A DNA stretch of 64,000 nt, taken from Amborella trichopoda (lineage: Eukaryota > Streptophyta > Magnoliopsida > Amborellales > Amborellaceae). Below are positions 33,115 through 45,680 of the stretch, piece after piece. Positions within the stretch are counted from its first letter, which is position 1. Every line of letters begins with the position of its first letter. The DNA lies in assembly GCF_000471905.2 (NCBI RefSeq), contig NW_006500178.1:3922723-3986722 (forward strand), read 5' to 3'. Under the pieces are notes generated by a model. It made no database searches and had not been told where the DNA came from. It worked only from the letters and a program-made list of their open reading frames with translations. The position numbers and the translations under genes are program-made.

Positions 33115-34300
33115 CATCTCCTTCACAATTTTGATCTCACCGATCTCTTCTAACATAAGATCGATGCTATGTGCAGCACACAAGGTCCATACTAGATGCT
33201 GCCTCTCATCCATCAACTTGCTGCCCGTAGAAACACAAACACACACATGGTCTGTAATAAGCTGGACCACATGCTTATCTCCCACCTCCTCCACTATCTG
33301 GTCATATAGTCGTACTAAGAACTTTGCATCCTTCTTTTTCCCTTAGACGTCTTTGCTAGACAAAAAGGTTGTACTTCTTGGGGAATAGGCCAAAAAGTTA
33401 AGATACTCATTTTTGTTAACTTTATTCAACCAATAATCACTTATGAGAGTAATGCCTGTTCTTGGCCAACCCTGTTTATATTCTTCAATCCACTTTTTAA
33501 CTTCCTTCACCTCTTCATCCAAGATCGGTCCACTGAGCTCATATGAGTAGGGGGCTTTACCTTGGGCCCGGCTCTCTGGATTGTGCTGACCATAGGTGGG
33601 AAATATAGGCTATTGGCTGCATCAAAGGGGATCCATTTATCGTAGAACCATTTACCAACATATCTGCCCAACATGTTCCTTGTACCTTTCACCATGCCTT
33701 TGAGGGTCATCTGTTGTGACTTGGGCTTTTAGAGAACTGGGTCTATATGACCATGACCTATAATACTGGTCCTTCTAGATAAGTCAGGAACAATTTATTT
33801 AACGTCTGATGCCTCTGAATATATATTGCTACCACCCCTCCATACATATTCGAGCTGGGCGTGCTATACATGCTCGAGCTGGGCCCACCATGCATGCCCA
33901 TGTCATAACCACCAGACATTTTGAACCCACTTTCCCTCAAGTACGTTTCGTGTAAACTCATTCTTGTAGCCATCTCTAAGTTATTATTATATTGCTCTTC
34001 TAGATCAATCCCGCTCGATAGCATATATAAGTCAGCTGTCTCCTCATCCATCATCTGCTTTATAACTTTTTTACTTTTGATAACCTTGAGAATGACCTCT
34101 ATCTGCTTTCTTACATTACTAGGGGCACTATTGCACGCAGAAACATCTCCCTTAATCCCTGTCAAGTGTTGCTTGAACCTATGTACCCCACTACTTATCA
34201 CTTTTTTGCAATAATTACATATAATTTTATCTTTTTTGTTGGTATCAACTCTGACCCTATGTTGCCATGCAAGGTCCTCTCTAGATCTTGCTATGGTTCA
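33115..34300 (-). pseudogene. hAT transposase, N-terminal part with BED zinc finger
   Basis: Minus strand, from about 34260: CNYCKKVISSGVHRFKQHL is a BED finger with Cys-X2-Cys and the following His, Cys near DVSAC. A Met/Gly/Ser/Pro-rich linker follows (33790-33930), then the central domain: KWFYDKWIPFDAANS (about 33640), SDYW holding the first catalytic Asp (about 33445), and QLITDH with the second Asp, then CAAHSIDLMLEEIG (about 33150). Several frameshifts and stops separate the blocks, so no intact protein is made. Confidence 0.82.
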
Positions 34301-36444
34301 ACTGTTTTAATATGTAAATGGTTAAAAATGAACCTGACAATTCAACATGAAAAATAATCACCATGTGTAGTTATAATATGTAGGGGTAGTTCATGAAGTT
34401 ATCTTTGTTGTTAATGCAAAATACTTCTATTGGCAAAATATTTTATTTATGCAACATTATAGATAAAAAATAGTCTGTATCTGCCACTACATATAGAACA
34501 AAAAAATTACAATGATATAGTATCAATAAAAAATATATTTACAATGGTATAGTAATTCACAATGCCTGTACATATGGACTCGTCACAAATCTTCATTTTG
34601 ACAAGCATGAATTAGTTCCTACTGGGAAAATTTTTTTATTTATGCAACATTATAGATAAAAAAAAGTCTGTATAAGTCACACTTAGAATCAAGAAAACAA
34701 AAAAATTACAATAACATAGTCATCCATAATGCCACTACACGTAGATTTGCGACAAATAATATTTACGATGATATAGTCATTCAAGATAATATAATTATAA
34801 AAGATGTGTCAAGAATATACATACATTTTATATATCAACATCCGTTTTTTTGCATTAAAAATTTAACAATAAAATTGAAAAATACAAGTTAATTTAATCA
34901 CTGGTTTTCATGATAGTACCGCCTAGCCTACTTGCAAAACCTCTTTTAAAATTAGTTTCCAGCACGTATACAACAACATGTGGGGACAATCCCAAGATAA
35001 AAATGAGCACAAATAGTCCTACAACTTAATTACAAAAACTCTTCGGTCAATTGTGTAAAATTATAATCCAAACATCAATACAAAACTCAACAATTTCATT
35101 TCAAACACACAATTGACATACATATATACATTGTTCATACATGATCTAAGTAAAAGCACAATAAGGGAATCAAGATAATATAATTATAAAATATATATCA
35201 AGAATATACATACATTTTATGTATCAACATATATTTGTTTGCATTAAAAATTTAACAATAAAATTGAAAAGTGCAAGATAATATAATTATCATACATGCC
35301 ACGATTTTTTTACAATGATATACATATATTTAAAACCAAGAATATACATACATGCCACAAATAATATTTACAATGATATAGTCATTCAAGATAATATGAT
35401 GATAAAATATTTATCAAGAATATACATACATTTTATGTACCAACATACATTTTTTACATTAAAAATTTAACAATAAAATGAAAAATACAATTTAATTTCT
35501 CATGATAATCAAAACTTGGTCACGATTTTTCAAAAAATCACGATTTTTTTTTAAAAATTGATCATCAAAATTTCATTTTTTTTAAAAATGCAGCCACAAC
35601 TCCATTTCTTAAGAAATCGAGCAATAAAAATTTCTTAACCCGACAAATTACATCTAAAATCATGCGAAAAACAATATTACCTTAAAAAACTCTCTGAAAT
35701 AATTTATAATGTTGCTTTAATTCGCCTCAAATTTGTAGTTTGGCAAGAAGAAAAAAAAAAAAAAAAAAATTTGACTGTTCTTGACAAAACCACTACTCAA
35801 AATAAAAAATCCACCACAAATCGACCAAAAAAGATAAAATAAGATACAAATATTTGTAAATAACATCATAAGAACTAAAACCCAATGATATGAACAAAAT
35901 ATTTTCTAAAAATAAACCAAAATCAATTAAATGGCGGAAAAATACCTATTTTTTTGAAATCGTGACTTCAAATCCAAACTTCACTTGTAATCGACCAAAA
36001 TCAACAAAAATGGTGTACAATTTCTGCTAAATAACACAATCACAACTAATCACCCTCTGATTTCATAAAATATAGTGGCCTATTTCTTCTGTAATCCAAT
36101 GAATGGTTGAAAAACCTAAAAAACCTGTGTTATTGAGAAAACCCAAAATTTGTGATCCAAAACAGAGATTGAACTCCATTATAATGGTGAAAAAAGACGA
36201 GAAACACATGAATTATTGATAAAAAAGCATGAACTATTCATGTATATGAATTATTGAAAAAAAAATGCCAAGATTCAATGATTTCTCATAGGTTTTACAG
36301 TACACGTGCGTGTTTTCGCTAAAAACTCGATGACTCTCTCTAGACATGGGCGCTTCTGCATCTTTTATGTGAACCGACACGGGGTGTCCAAAAACCATGT
36401 TGAACGGGGCGAGTCCGGTTCGACTCACGACTTTTGAATCACTG
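34301..36444. other. Non-coding 5' part of the left hAT element
   Basis: AT-rich, with repeated words (for example ATTTACAATGATATAGTCATTCAAGATAAT parts near 34750, 35160 and 35370). I see no gene. It would contain the transposase promoter and subterminal binding sites. Confidence 0.5.
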
Positions 36445-37074
36445 GTTTCAGGTATTGTGATTGATAGGATCGTAATGTTATGAATCAGAATGATGAGATT
36501 TTTATTTATTTTTCTTAATTTATTTTAGTCCTCTTATGACCATGGCCTCTTGACTATCCATCTCTAAGTATCGCTTTCTTACATGATGCTCATCATTATT
36601 ATACATAGACTTCAGCAGGGATTTAAAAAACGGCAACCCGATACGAAATTAGGTGATCTGGATCGGGAATCATCCAGGACGCACTAGGTTAGCCCAAAAA
36701 ATAGAAATCTAGCAGTTCATACCAGTAAAATCGGAGAATCGCTAATTCTGATGGAAACAATTGTTCAAGTCGTCCGAAAAAAAAGGATGAACAATGCATA
36801 GCCAAAAAAAAGTCACGGGATTGCTGTAGATTGCAGCTTTTTCTTCAATTATTGATCAATTTTAGCCTTTCCATTGCATTATTGTTCGACATTATTCTTT
36901 TTTTCATTATAAAACAACGAATTCAGACTATTGAATCACAAAATGTTTTCGTTTTTTACAAAAACACGCTAAATCCGTCATTCTTTCAATTTTGTGACAA
37001 ATATTGATTGTTTTTTGTTTAAATCCGAGGGGTTTTGAAGGAAGTTGTTTTCTACAACTGATAGTAGTAAATGT

Positions 37075-37610
37075 TTTTGTGATTCAGCCAATATTGGAGG
37101 TCGATTTTTGAAGAAATCAGAGGTTTTGTGAAGAATGTGTTGACGGAAAAAGTTCCGTCAATCTTGTGATCTGAATCAATATGGGCTGAATGTTTTCTTG
37201 AAAACAGAGGGGTGTTTCTGAAAATCCTGATATTCATATGCTATTGTATCCTTTTTGCTTGATTTGGTCGATTTTTCAAGATATCAGAGGGATTTTGTGA
37301 AGAACAGTTGACAGAAAATGAAATTCCACCAATCTTGAGATCTAAGTCGATATGGGCCGACATTTTTCTTGAAAACAGAGGGTTTTATTGGAAATCCTGA
37401 TCTTCATATGCTATTGTAGCTTTTTTGCTTGATTTGGTCGATTTTTCAAGAAATCAAAGGGATTTTGTGAAGAACAGATGACGGAAAAATAAATTCCGAC
37501 AATCTTGAGATCTGAATCGATATGGGCCGATGTTTTTCTTGAAAACATAGGGGTTTTGCTCGTAATCATGATCTTCATAAGCTATTGTAGGTTTTTTGTG
37601 AGATTAAACA
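37075..37610. repeat. Three subterminal repeats of 167-170 bp
   Basis: Units marked by TCGATTTTT followed by ATCAGAGG and TTTGTGAAGAA at 37101, 37268 and 37438. Subterminal repeats are usual transposase-binding regions in hAT elements; that role is inferred. Confidence 0.75.
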
Positions 37611-38059
37611 ATACTAGTTGCTCGAATTTATAGAAATCGAAGGTTGCTCGAATTTTAGGTATGCATATGTAGTTTTTAATTTTATTATCAATTTTATTAA
37701 TGCATTAAAATGTATGTTCTTGAATCTAGATATACAATTAAATTTTGATTGATACATAATTAAGTATGTCATGAATGTATAATATCATGCAATAAAAACT
37801 TGTATTTTTTAATTTTATCGTCAAGAAGAAGATATGTGGCGAGTCTACATGTAGTGGCATGATATTCTACATTCATGACATACTTAATTATGTATTATGT
37901 ATAATATCATGCAATAAATACTTGAACTACCCTACACATTATCACTACACATGGTGATTATTTTTCATTTTGAATTGTCAAGTTCATTTTTAACCATTTA
38001 CATCTTCAAACAGTTGAACCATGACAAATTCTAGGGAAGACCATGTATAGCAACATGGG

Positions 38060-38626
38060 GTCAGACTATATCCCAACAAAAAAGATAAAATTATTTGTAA
38101 TTATTGTCAAAAAGTGATTAGTAGTGGGGAATATAGATTCAAGCAATACTTGGCAGGGTTTAAGGGAGATGTTTCTGCGTGCAATAGTGTCCCTAACAAT
38201 GTAAGCAAGCAGATGACGGTCATTCTTAAAACTACTAAGGGTAAAAAATTCGCAAAGCAAATGATGAATGAGGAGATAGCTGACTTATATACGTCATCGA
38301 GTGGGATGGATCCAGAAGAGCAATATAATCATGACTTGGAGATGGCCATAAGAATGAGCTTGCATGAAACGTACCAGAGGGAAAGCGAGTTTGGAATGCC
38401 TGGTAGTTATGGCATGGGCATGCATGTCGGGCCCAGCTAGAGCATGCATGGCGGGTCCAGCTCGAACATGCATGGTGGGCCCAGCTTGAATATGTATGGA
38501 GGGGTTAGTGGCAATATGTATCCAAAGGTACCAGACATTGAGGAAATTGTTTTTGGCTTATCTAGGAGCACTAGTATTGCAAGTCATGGTCGCATAGACC
38601 CGTTTATCTCAAAGCCTAATGGTTAG
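38060..38626 (+). pseudogene. hAT transposase N-terminus with damaged BED finger
   Basis: The frame keeps Cys-X2-Cys (CNYC) but has FKQYL where the left element has FKQHL, so a zinc-ligand His is replaced by Tyr. It continues into a Met/Gly-rich linker with an in-frame TAG at 38438-38440 and a repeated word (SMHGG...NMHGG...NMYGG). It stops at a TAG directly at the edge of the following interval. About 600 bp of central-domain sequence present in the left element is missing. Confidence 0.8.
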
Positions 38627-39899
38627 ATGCCTCGATCTCGCCCTCCGGGTAGGAATGACTTGGTGATGTGGCTTTGGGTTCGAGATGGACCCGAGACCTG
38701 AGATCGCTCTCTCAACAACCGCGTAAGGATGACGTGGGCAGGAATACCAACTGGTGAGAGAGGAATTTGGGTCATGAAGCAGGACTTACCTCACGTGGGT
38801 CTGTGACACGCTAAGGCTAGCTCGCAATGGGTGCCCTCTTAGATCACGTGGAATGTCCCCTGGCCTGTGGCCGGTTTGGAATCGTCTCTCTTGACATGTT
38901 TCTTCATACCTGCAAACATACACACACATTAGAGTACAGACAAGTGGGTCTGAAGACCCCACCTTGTTATAGGGTGAGCGCACATGCATATGTGTACTCA
39001 AAGGGAAATGGAAGAATTAACATAATGGAGTTTGTGTCAATTCGACAGCCTTACGGCATCTCCTTGATGAGGGACTCTTAGTACATATTTTACAGTAAAA
39101 GGAAAGGGAAAAGGGGTTAGATGGAGAAGAGACATTAGAGAGAAAAGAATTTAAAGAAGAGGGAAAGAAAGAGAAGATGATAGAGAGAGAAAACAAGACG
39201 AAGGCTAGTTTGGTTCTCACCCAGCTCTTCAGAGAAAGAGGAAAAAGGGAGACGAAAGTTGGTCTGATTTTCACCTAAATCCTTTAGAGAAAGAGGAAAA
39301 AGAGAAACGAAGGCTGGTTTGTTTTTCTCCCAGATCCTTCAGAGATAAAATGTACTTTTGGAAGGAAAGAGATAAAAGAGGAATGCAAGCTGGATTGTTT
39401 TTCACATCGATCCTTCAGAGAAAATATTCGTTTTAGAAAGAGGAAGAAGAAAAGGGATGAGAGAAGACAAGAGAAGAAAAGAGAGAAGAGAAATGAAAGA
39501 GAGTGAAGAAGTTTGACCCGACGGCTAGACTGGCATAGTGGCAAGACTGGTGCGACACCTGGTCTGATGCGGCAGCTAGACATGCATGGTGACTAGACTG
39601 GCACGACGGTTAAATTGCTTGACGACAAGACTGGCACGGTGACTGGTCTGGTGCAGCGGCTGGTCTTACGCGGCAGTTAGACGGGCGTAGTGATTAGACT
39701 GACACAATGGCTAAACTACTCGACGACAAGACCGGCACCTGGTCTGGCACAGCGGCTAGTCTGACGCAGCAGCTAGATGGGCACGGTGACTAGATCAGCA
39801 TGATGGCTAAACTGCTCGACGACAAGATTGGCACGACAACACAAGGCTCAGTCTGCCCTCTGGTCAAGCAAGCAAATGAGAGAGAGAAGAAGAAAGGAG

Positions 39900-40500
39900 A
39901 AAGATGTCATGCTCAAGAGTATGCACTACCGTGCAAGACAAAGGAAAGAGAGAGAAAGAAGTGTCATGCCCGGCGGTGTGTGCTGCGGTGCAGGACATGA
40001 AGGGGAAGAGAAGAGAGGTAAGAGAGAGAGAAGAAGGGTAATGCTCGGCAGTGTTCACTGTTGTACGAGACAGGGACAACAGAGAAGAGAGAAGGTCGCG
40101 CTCGATAGTGTTCAATGTCGTGCGAGACAGAGAGAAGAGAGAAGAGAGAAGAGAGAAGGTCGTGCTCGACAATATTCACTGCCATACGAGACAAAGAGGA
40201 GAAAAGAGAGAGACAGTCGCGCTCGACCGCGTGCACTGCCGTGTGAAACAAAGAGAAAAAAGAGAGAGAAGGTCGCGCTCGATAGCATGCATTGCCGTGC
40301 GAGACAGAGAGAAGAGAAAAGAGAGAGAAGGTCGTGCTCGTCAGCATGCACTGCTGTGCAAGACAGAGATAAGAGAGAAAGGAGAGAAGATCACACTTAG
40401 CAGCATGCACTGCCATGCGAGATAGAGAAGAGAGAAGAGAGAGAAGGTTGTGCTAGACTGCGTGTACTGTCATGCAAGACAGAGAAGAGAGAAGAGAGAG
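39900..40500. repeat. Array of short palindromes in a GA tract (right)
   Basis: About ten units of the same core as at 31080-31870, on the complementary strand (for example CTCGGCAGTGTTCACTG near 40032). It is cut by the gap at 40509. Confidence 0.85.
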
Positions 40501-41029
40501 GAGAGAAGNNNNNNNNNNNNNNNNNNNNNNNNNNNNNNNNNNNNNNNNNNNNNNNNNNNNNNNNNNNNNNNNNNNNNNNNNNNNNNNNNNNNNNNNNNNN
40601 NNNNNNNNNNNNNNNNNNNNNNNNNNNNNNNNNNNNNNNNNNNNNNNNNNNNNNNNNNNNNNNNNNNNNNNNNNNNNNNNNNNNNNNNNNNNNNNNNNNN
40701 NNNNNNNNNNNNNNNNNNNNNNNNNNNNNNNNNNNNNNNNNNNNNNNNNNNNNNNNNNNNNNNNNNNNNNNNNNNNNNNNNNNNNNNNNNNNNNNNNNNN
40801 NNNNNNNNNNNNNNNNNNNNNNNNNNNNNNNNNNNNNNNNNNNNNNNNNNNNNNNNNNNNNNNNNNNNNNNNNNNNNNNNNNNNNNNNNNNNNNNNNNNN
40901 NNNNNNNNNNNNNNNNNNNNNNNNNNNNNNNNNNNNNNNNNNNNNNNNNNNNNNNNNNNNNNNNNNNNNNNNNNNNNNNNNNNNNNNNNNNNNNNNNNNN
41001 NNNNNNNNNNNNNNNNNNNNNNNNNNNNN

Positions 41030-41088
<59 letters not shown>

Positions 41089-41736
41089 AGAGAGGAGAGG
41101 GAAATTTACCTTTGAGGCCTAAGGGTACTCGTCCAAATTTTCTCTCTCCTCTCTCTCTCTCTCTCTTTCTCTCCAAACTGTGACCCAAGACTCAAGCAAA
41201 AAAGCCAAAATTTTATTGATTGAAGACAGATCCTTTACATGAAGAGAGTATGTGCTTTTATAGATTTTAGGCCCAAATATGAGTGGATGATCAAATTCCG
41301 ACCTAATTGATGGCATTAACAATTAAATGAATTAAAGAAAATTAAGAAATAGGAGCAAAATGACGATTTTTCCCCTTAACCACAAATCTTAAAATTCCAA
41401 ACAAGTCCCTATCATGGCCATGCAACCTTTGCAATCTTTTGGGATCCGTTAGGGGTTCTTCCGATCTTCATCCAGCTAAAATATTATTCTTTTCTTGATA
41501 GGTTTGGGAAGACGGTCATTTTGATACCCATTTCGAGCCATGGATCAAACTTTTAGCCCACGATCATGCCGTAGCAAAAACATGGGAAAATGCGTGACTT
41601 TAGATTTAAGATTCAACCCGTTTCTCAGTGTTCTTTGCTGATTTATTTATTGTTGTGTGATGAGCAAGTGGCCACGATCATTCTGCAAAAAGAACGGCTC
41701 GATTTGATGCCTGGACGACCGTTTTCCAAATTCGAA

Positions 41737-41820
41737 AACTTTGGCCAGAATCTGGATTCCGATGGCCAGAATTTGGATTCCGATGGCCAGAATCTAGATT
41801 CCGATGGCCAGAATTTGCGA
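41737..41820. repeat. 21-bp tandem repeat
   Basis: About four units of GATGGCCAGAATCTGGATTC. The left interval has only two diverged units at about 30355-30400. Confidence 0.9.
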
Positions 41821-42154
41821 CTGTTCATCCCTGATTTCTCAAGAATCCGACCGTCCATCAGGCGCAAGGTTTGACTCGAAGGGAGCTCTTGACCTTATGG
41901 TCATAACAGGCCTGATCTTGCATCGATCCGATGTGCGAGCATTGTGATGTGGTCATTTGATCGAGGGGACATGTTGCTAGAAATTTTTTGGTACTTTTGA
42001 AACTTTTCGATGAACTTCTCTCTTCGATTTATCTTGGCTAGGGCCGTGTCATTGTATGTGTTGTATATCAAATCGACCGGGTAGACGAGACGAACATGCT
42101 CGCAAAATTTTAGTCTCGATCCGACCTGGGACGAAGAATATATGGTCATGAAAA

Positions 42155-42538
42155 GTTTGCCCCAAAATTGAGAACCACAGTTTCCATTAATGGAAACTAG
42201 TTCACCGAGGGTGCACCGTAATAATGTACGACCTACCCATTTTGGGTAATTTGGTCATAACTTGCTCCAAAAGCATCTGAATGCATCGAAAATTGGTACT
42301 CAGGGGTTTTCGAACATTCTAAATCCAATGGCAGTGGTTTGGAGACTATTTGATGCTCCGATAATGGTACTTCAGTTCAGAGCCCATTTCAGCATGATAG
42401 AGGCAAGATTTCCCCAAATTGTTTTATCGTCCGCACTGCCTTAAACTCATTGGATTGTGACGAAAATTTGCCCCAAAATTGAGAACCACAGTTTCCATTA
42501 ATGGAAACTGACTCATCGAGGGTGTACCGTAATAGTGT
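42155..42538. repeat. Two copies of a block with a TTTCCATTAATGGAAA palindrome
   Basis: The block of about 70 bp beginning GCCCCAAAATTGAGAACCAC occurs at about 42158-42228 and again at 42468-42538. The left interval has one copy (about 29935-30010). Confidence 0.85.
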
Positions 42539-42695
42539 ATCAGAGCATGTGTTGCATAAGAGAGCATTCCTTAAGGCTATCGGTGAGGAAGATTATGAAA
42601 AAGGTGATGAGCAGCATGAAAGAGGAAGCAACCCGCCAACATATCCACAATTTGTTGGAGATGTCAGTAGTGTTGAACCTAATGAGGAAGAGTGA
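42534..42695 (+). pseudogene. hAT transposase acidic C-terminal tail
   Basis: Encodes EHVLHKRAFLKAIGEEDYEK and more acidic sequence, ending in TGA. It matches the tail after the hATC domain in the left element (complement of about 28080-28205). Everything between the linker (38626) and this tail is missing apart from the non-hAT interval. Confidence 0.75.
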
Positions 42696-43375
42696 GAAGG
42701 GCGTATAAGGGAAAATGAAAGAGATGATGATTTTGAAGCCTGCTTATCTCATACCAAATTATTCATATACCGAGTCCCAACAGCAAGAGGGTAGGGACGA
42801 ATACTACAGTGTAGGTGAGCATAAAGGATGGACAAGCTTCGGGGATTTTGGATTTGGAGCACAACAAAATAATAACACTCAGGGATTTGATATAGTCAGA
42901 TGCCCACTAATTTGGATAATTCGTTTCTAAACCGAGTTAATGAATTGTCATGCAAATTCAATTAATGGCACTAGTGTGCCCAAGATGAAGAACGACATTG
43001 TCTATCATTTCATTATTAGGTCGTATTTTATGAATTGTATGTCTTATTGTAGTCCATGTATGATGATATACTTCATTCATAATTCTATGCTTCTCCTTTT
43101 GTGTGATGCAAATTTAATAGTTAACAGTAGTTCATACAAGGAAAGAATATCTCAACATTCGCATATTGATACAAAAAAATGAAAGTTCTTAATGAAGTAC
43201 TTTCATTTCTGATTAAATTCCTAAAAAATAATATATATAATGTATTTTAATATATTTTTTTGGATTTTTTTAAGGCTGAATTCGACCAATTCTTGATCTG
43301 AATTATTGATTCACTGATCCAGATGGGTTTTTGAGGTACCCAATCTAAGGTACCGATCTGTTTTTTAAACCACTG
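42696..43375. other. 3' non-coding end of the right hAT element
   Basis: Homologous, in inverted orientation, to 27409-28080 of the left element. It ends in the terminal inverted repeat. No ORF of interest. Confidence 0.7.
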
Positions 43376-44234
43376 GAATTTGGATAATATTTTGTGGACT
43401 TAAAGCAAGTAATGCAATTCCACTGAATAACTACACTGACATGGGTGCATTTATGTGACATTTTGAAATTGGTTTCAAGTATTGACAAAGAAAATTCAAA
43501 ATTTGGTCGCAAGTCCAACTTTGTTTGGTTTCGAAGTGAAGCCATGCTTAAGTTGATTCGAGGGAAGTCTCTAGGGTAAAATTCTAGAGTTTAACATGTA
43601 TTTGTCAAAAATAATTGAAAAGTACTAAAAAAATAGATTTTAAAAATGTTAAAAAAGTTATATTCTCCAAAAATGATATAAAAATATTAGAAAAGTAGAA
43701 AAAAGAAATCTACTTTATGAAAAATCTACTTGTGATTGGGGTATTTTAGAAAAAATACATAATATATGGCAAAATTTATATCCAATTTTCAAAAAACACT
43801 AAAAAATTTCACAACAAAAAAAATTCAAAACCAGTTTGCGCCAGTTCAGTACTGATTGAACTAGCCAATCACTGATAGAAACGGTACGGATTGCTATGGA
43901 CCGGCCGTTTCTAAAGGGGACACGTCCGGATCTTTATATATTACGAGATTTGAAACGGTTAGGACGATACCCAATCTGAATCGCCAAATTTTGAAACATT
44001 GATATTTTAAATGGATTGATGTCTTGAAAACATTTAAAAAACAATTACGTTGTTAAACTTGGAAAGCTTCCCTCATTTGGATTTTAAAGAGGTATTTACT
44101 TCACAGGATTGATTGTTCTTTATTTGTTAATTTTTATACAATAAATCAATAAATCAAAATCATTTAGGAAACGTAATATTTTGAAAATCCATGACTTGTG
44201 GATTCCCTCTCTCTCTCTAACAAAGAAATCTATA
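43376..44234. other. Gene-free stretch
   Basis: AT-rich, no gene and no clear repeat boundaries seen. Confidence 0.4.
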
Positions 44235-45060
44235 TTGTTGTGCGCAGAAGCTCTAAATCCGATGGATTGATTTTTGGAAAATAAATTACGATAAATAAAA
44301 TATGAAACATATATAGAAGAACAAAAAGATTTATGTAGTTCACCCTATAAAGGCTACATCCACAGGCAGGATAAACATAAATCCACTATACCAATGAAAT
44401 TACATCAAAGATTTTTGAACATAGAATTACCTCCGACAAAACCCAGTAGAGCAAACCTTTTAAACCACTCTCCCTTCATTCTCTTTACTTCTTTACTTTG
44501 GCAATCATTATCGACAACACTAGATAGTGACACGAGAGTAATAAGAAACTGACTTTTTATTTAACTAAAAGGAGAAACAACCCAAAATCTTTATGAAAAT
44601 CGCTTCTCAACAAGAAACAAGGCTCTTAATTTTCAGGAACAAGCCTCTCAATATGTAGGAGTCGATATGAGCCACAATCACAATGTTTCTCTTGATATGA
44701 AACTTTCTCAATCTCCAAGAACAAGCCTCTCAATCTCCAGGAGGCACAATCACAATGTTTCTCTTGATAGGAATATCTCTTCTCTCTAAAAGGAACCTTG
44801 CATCTCATGCATAAGAGGCTCTGGTCCCCACTCTTTTAGAGGAACTACCAATCTCATAGGGTGACCCAAATAGGACACACATTCTCTCTCTAGCCCATTA
44901 TATAGAAAAAAGAGAAAAAAAAAAAAAGCTCGTGTGATGGCCCCTTTTATTTCTTCTTTTATAGGAAACTAATCTTTATCTCTTTAAATATGGGCCCTCA
45001 ACTTCATTCTCATCCAAAATAAAACCTATCAATAGCAATCTCAATCATAATCCTACAGAA
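44235..45060. repeat. Fragment of a retroelement-like dispersed repeat (family E)
   Basis: Contains GATTTATGTAGTTCACCCTA and GGCTACATCCACAGG, words resembling a repeat that is common in plant genomes. It also has an internal duplication of about 80 bp (AACAAGCCTCTCAAT at about 44639 and 44722). A diverged relative is at 48110-48440 (GGCTACATCAGGCACAATC). No coding region. Confidence 0.45.
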
Positions 45061-45680
45061 TATAAGATTTTCTAATGTGGGTGATTTTAAATAACAACAA
45101 ATCCAATACATATCGACCTTCATTTCTCTCTCGCAGCCCATCTCCCTCTCTTTCTTCAATCTTCCTTTTCAACCGAATCGCCCTATATCTCTCTTTTTCT
45201 TCTCTCTCTGTGATCTTCACTTTAACCAGATCCGCCTCCATCTCTCTCATCTCCCTCTCTGTCTTCAATATGTCCTCTTACCAAATCCACCTTCCTTTAA
45301 ATCAAATTTCATTGCATTCTAAATTTCTCGTATATTTAGGAAATGTAAATGTTAATTTGCTGTATGTGCTTGCACTCATTTTCTATTTTCTCTCCCTCCA
45401 AAATTATTATTATTATTTTTTGGCTCTGATTAAGTTTTATTGAAAATATCTTATGCACAATATCAAAGGGTTCCATTGCATTTTAAGCACTATAAAATTT
45501 GCTTCTTATTCGTCCTTACCTGAGTCCTTCTCCTTGATCATTGATTTGATATATAAGCTACTGATCATGCGATATGTGTGCAGTTTGTTTTCATAATTTT
45601 GTAAGTTCTCCCCATTTGGTAAGATAAAACTTATATATGGATCTTCGTCTGATCCTTGTTAAACTTCTAAGATGGATCTT
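45061..45680. other. Gene-free CT-rich stretch
   Basis: CT-rich at 45120-45270, otherwise nothing recognisable. Confidence 0.4.

Larger units (their letters stand above)
27401..36452 (-). mobile_element. Large hAT transposon (left element) with exact 8-bp target duplication
   Basis: GTTTCAGG occurs at 27401-27408 and at 36445-36452. The element between (27409-36444, 9036 bp) ends in CAGTGATTCAAAAG (read from its 5' end on the minus strand), a hAT-type terminus. The outer (3') terminus is shortened. Inside, on the minus strand, are a BED finger, the central domain and a hAT C-terminal domain, so it is an ancient autonomous element. It is interrupted by a 3.6-kb interval (29477-33114) and many mutations. 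Confidence 0.85.
38622..42533 (+). other. Interval inside the right hAT element, homologous to 29477-33114
   Basis: Begins GTTAGATGCC like the left interval. It contains the same parts in the same order relative to the element: a leader, CT/GA tracts, the GC-rich 18-bp array (39519-39850), the palindrome array (39900-40500), then TTTCCATTAATGGAAAC palindromes (42182 and 42492). A 521-base gap (40509-41029) and a long GA microsatellite (41030-41085) lie inside. No ORF of known type. Confidence 0.65.
36616..43375 (+). mobile_element. Large hAT transposon (right element), internally deleted
   Basis: Starts CAGGGATTTAAAAAACGG at 36616 and ends with the complement of CAGTGGTTTAAAAAAC (43360-43375), a clear hAT terminal inverted repeat. 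The flanking 8-mers are GACTTCAG and GAATTTGG (5 of 8 alike), so the target duplication is decayed or absent. It is in opposite orientation to the left element, and only 163 bp lie between the left element's target duplication and this start. It keeps the BED finger and linker but lacks the central and hATC domains, so it could not move by itself. Confidence 0.82.

Noticed and set aside
36234-36428. Frame MSRTGLAPFNMVFGHPVSVH near the left hAT 5' end as a gag/pol piece
   Set aside because: A short frame that lies within the hAT terminal region; no second supporting motif.
39800-41188. Long overlapping frames around the 521-base gap
   Set aside because: They run through N bases and GA repeats; unknown bases simply do not create stops.
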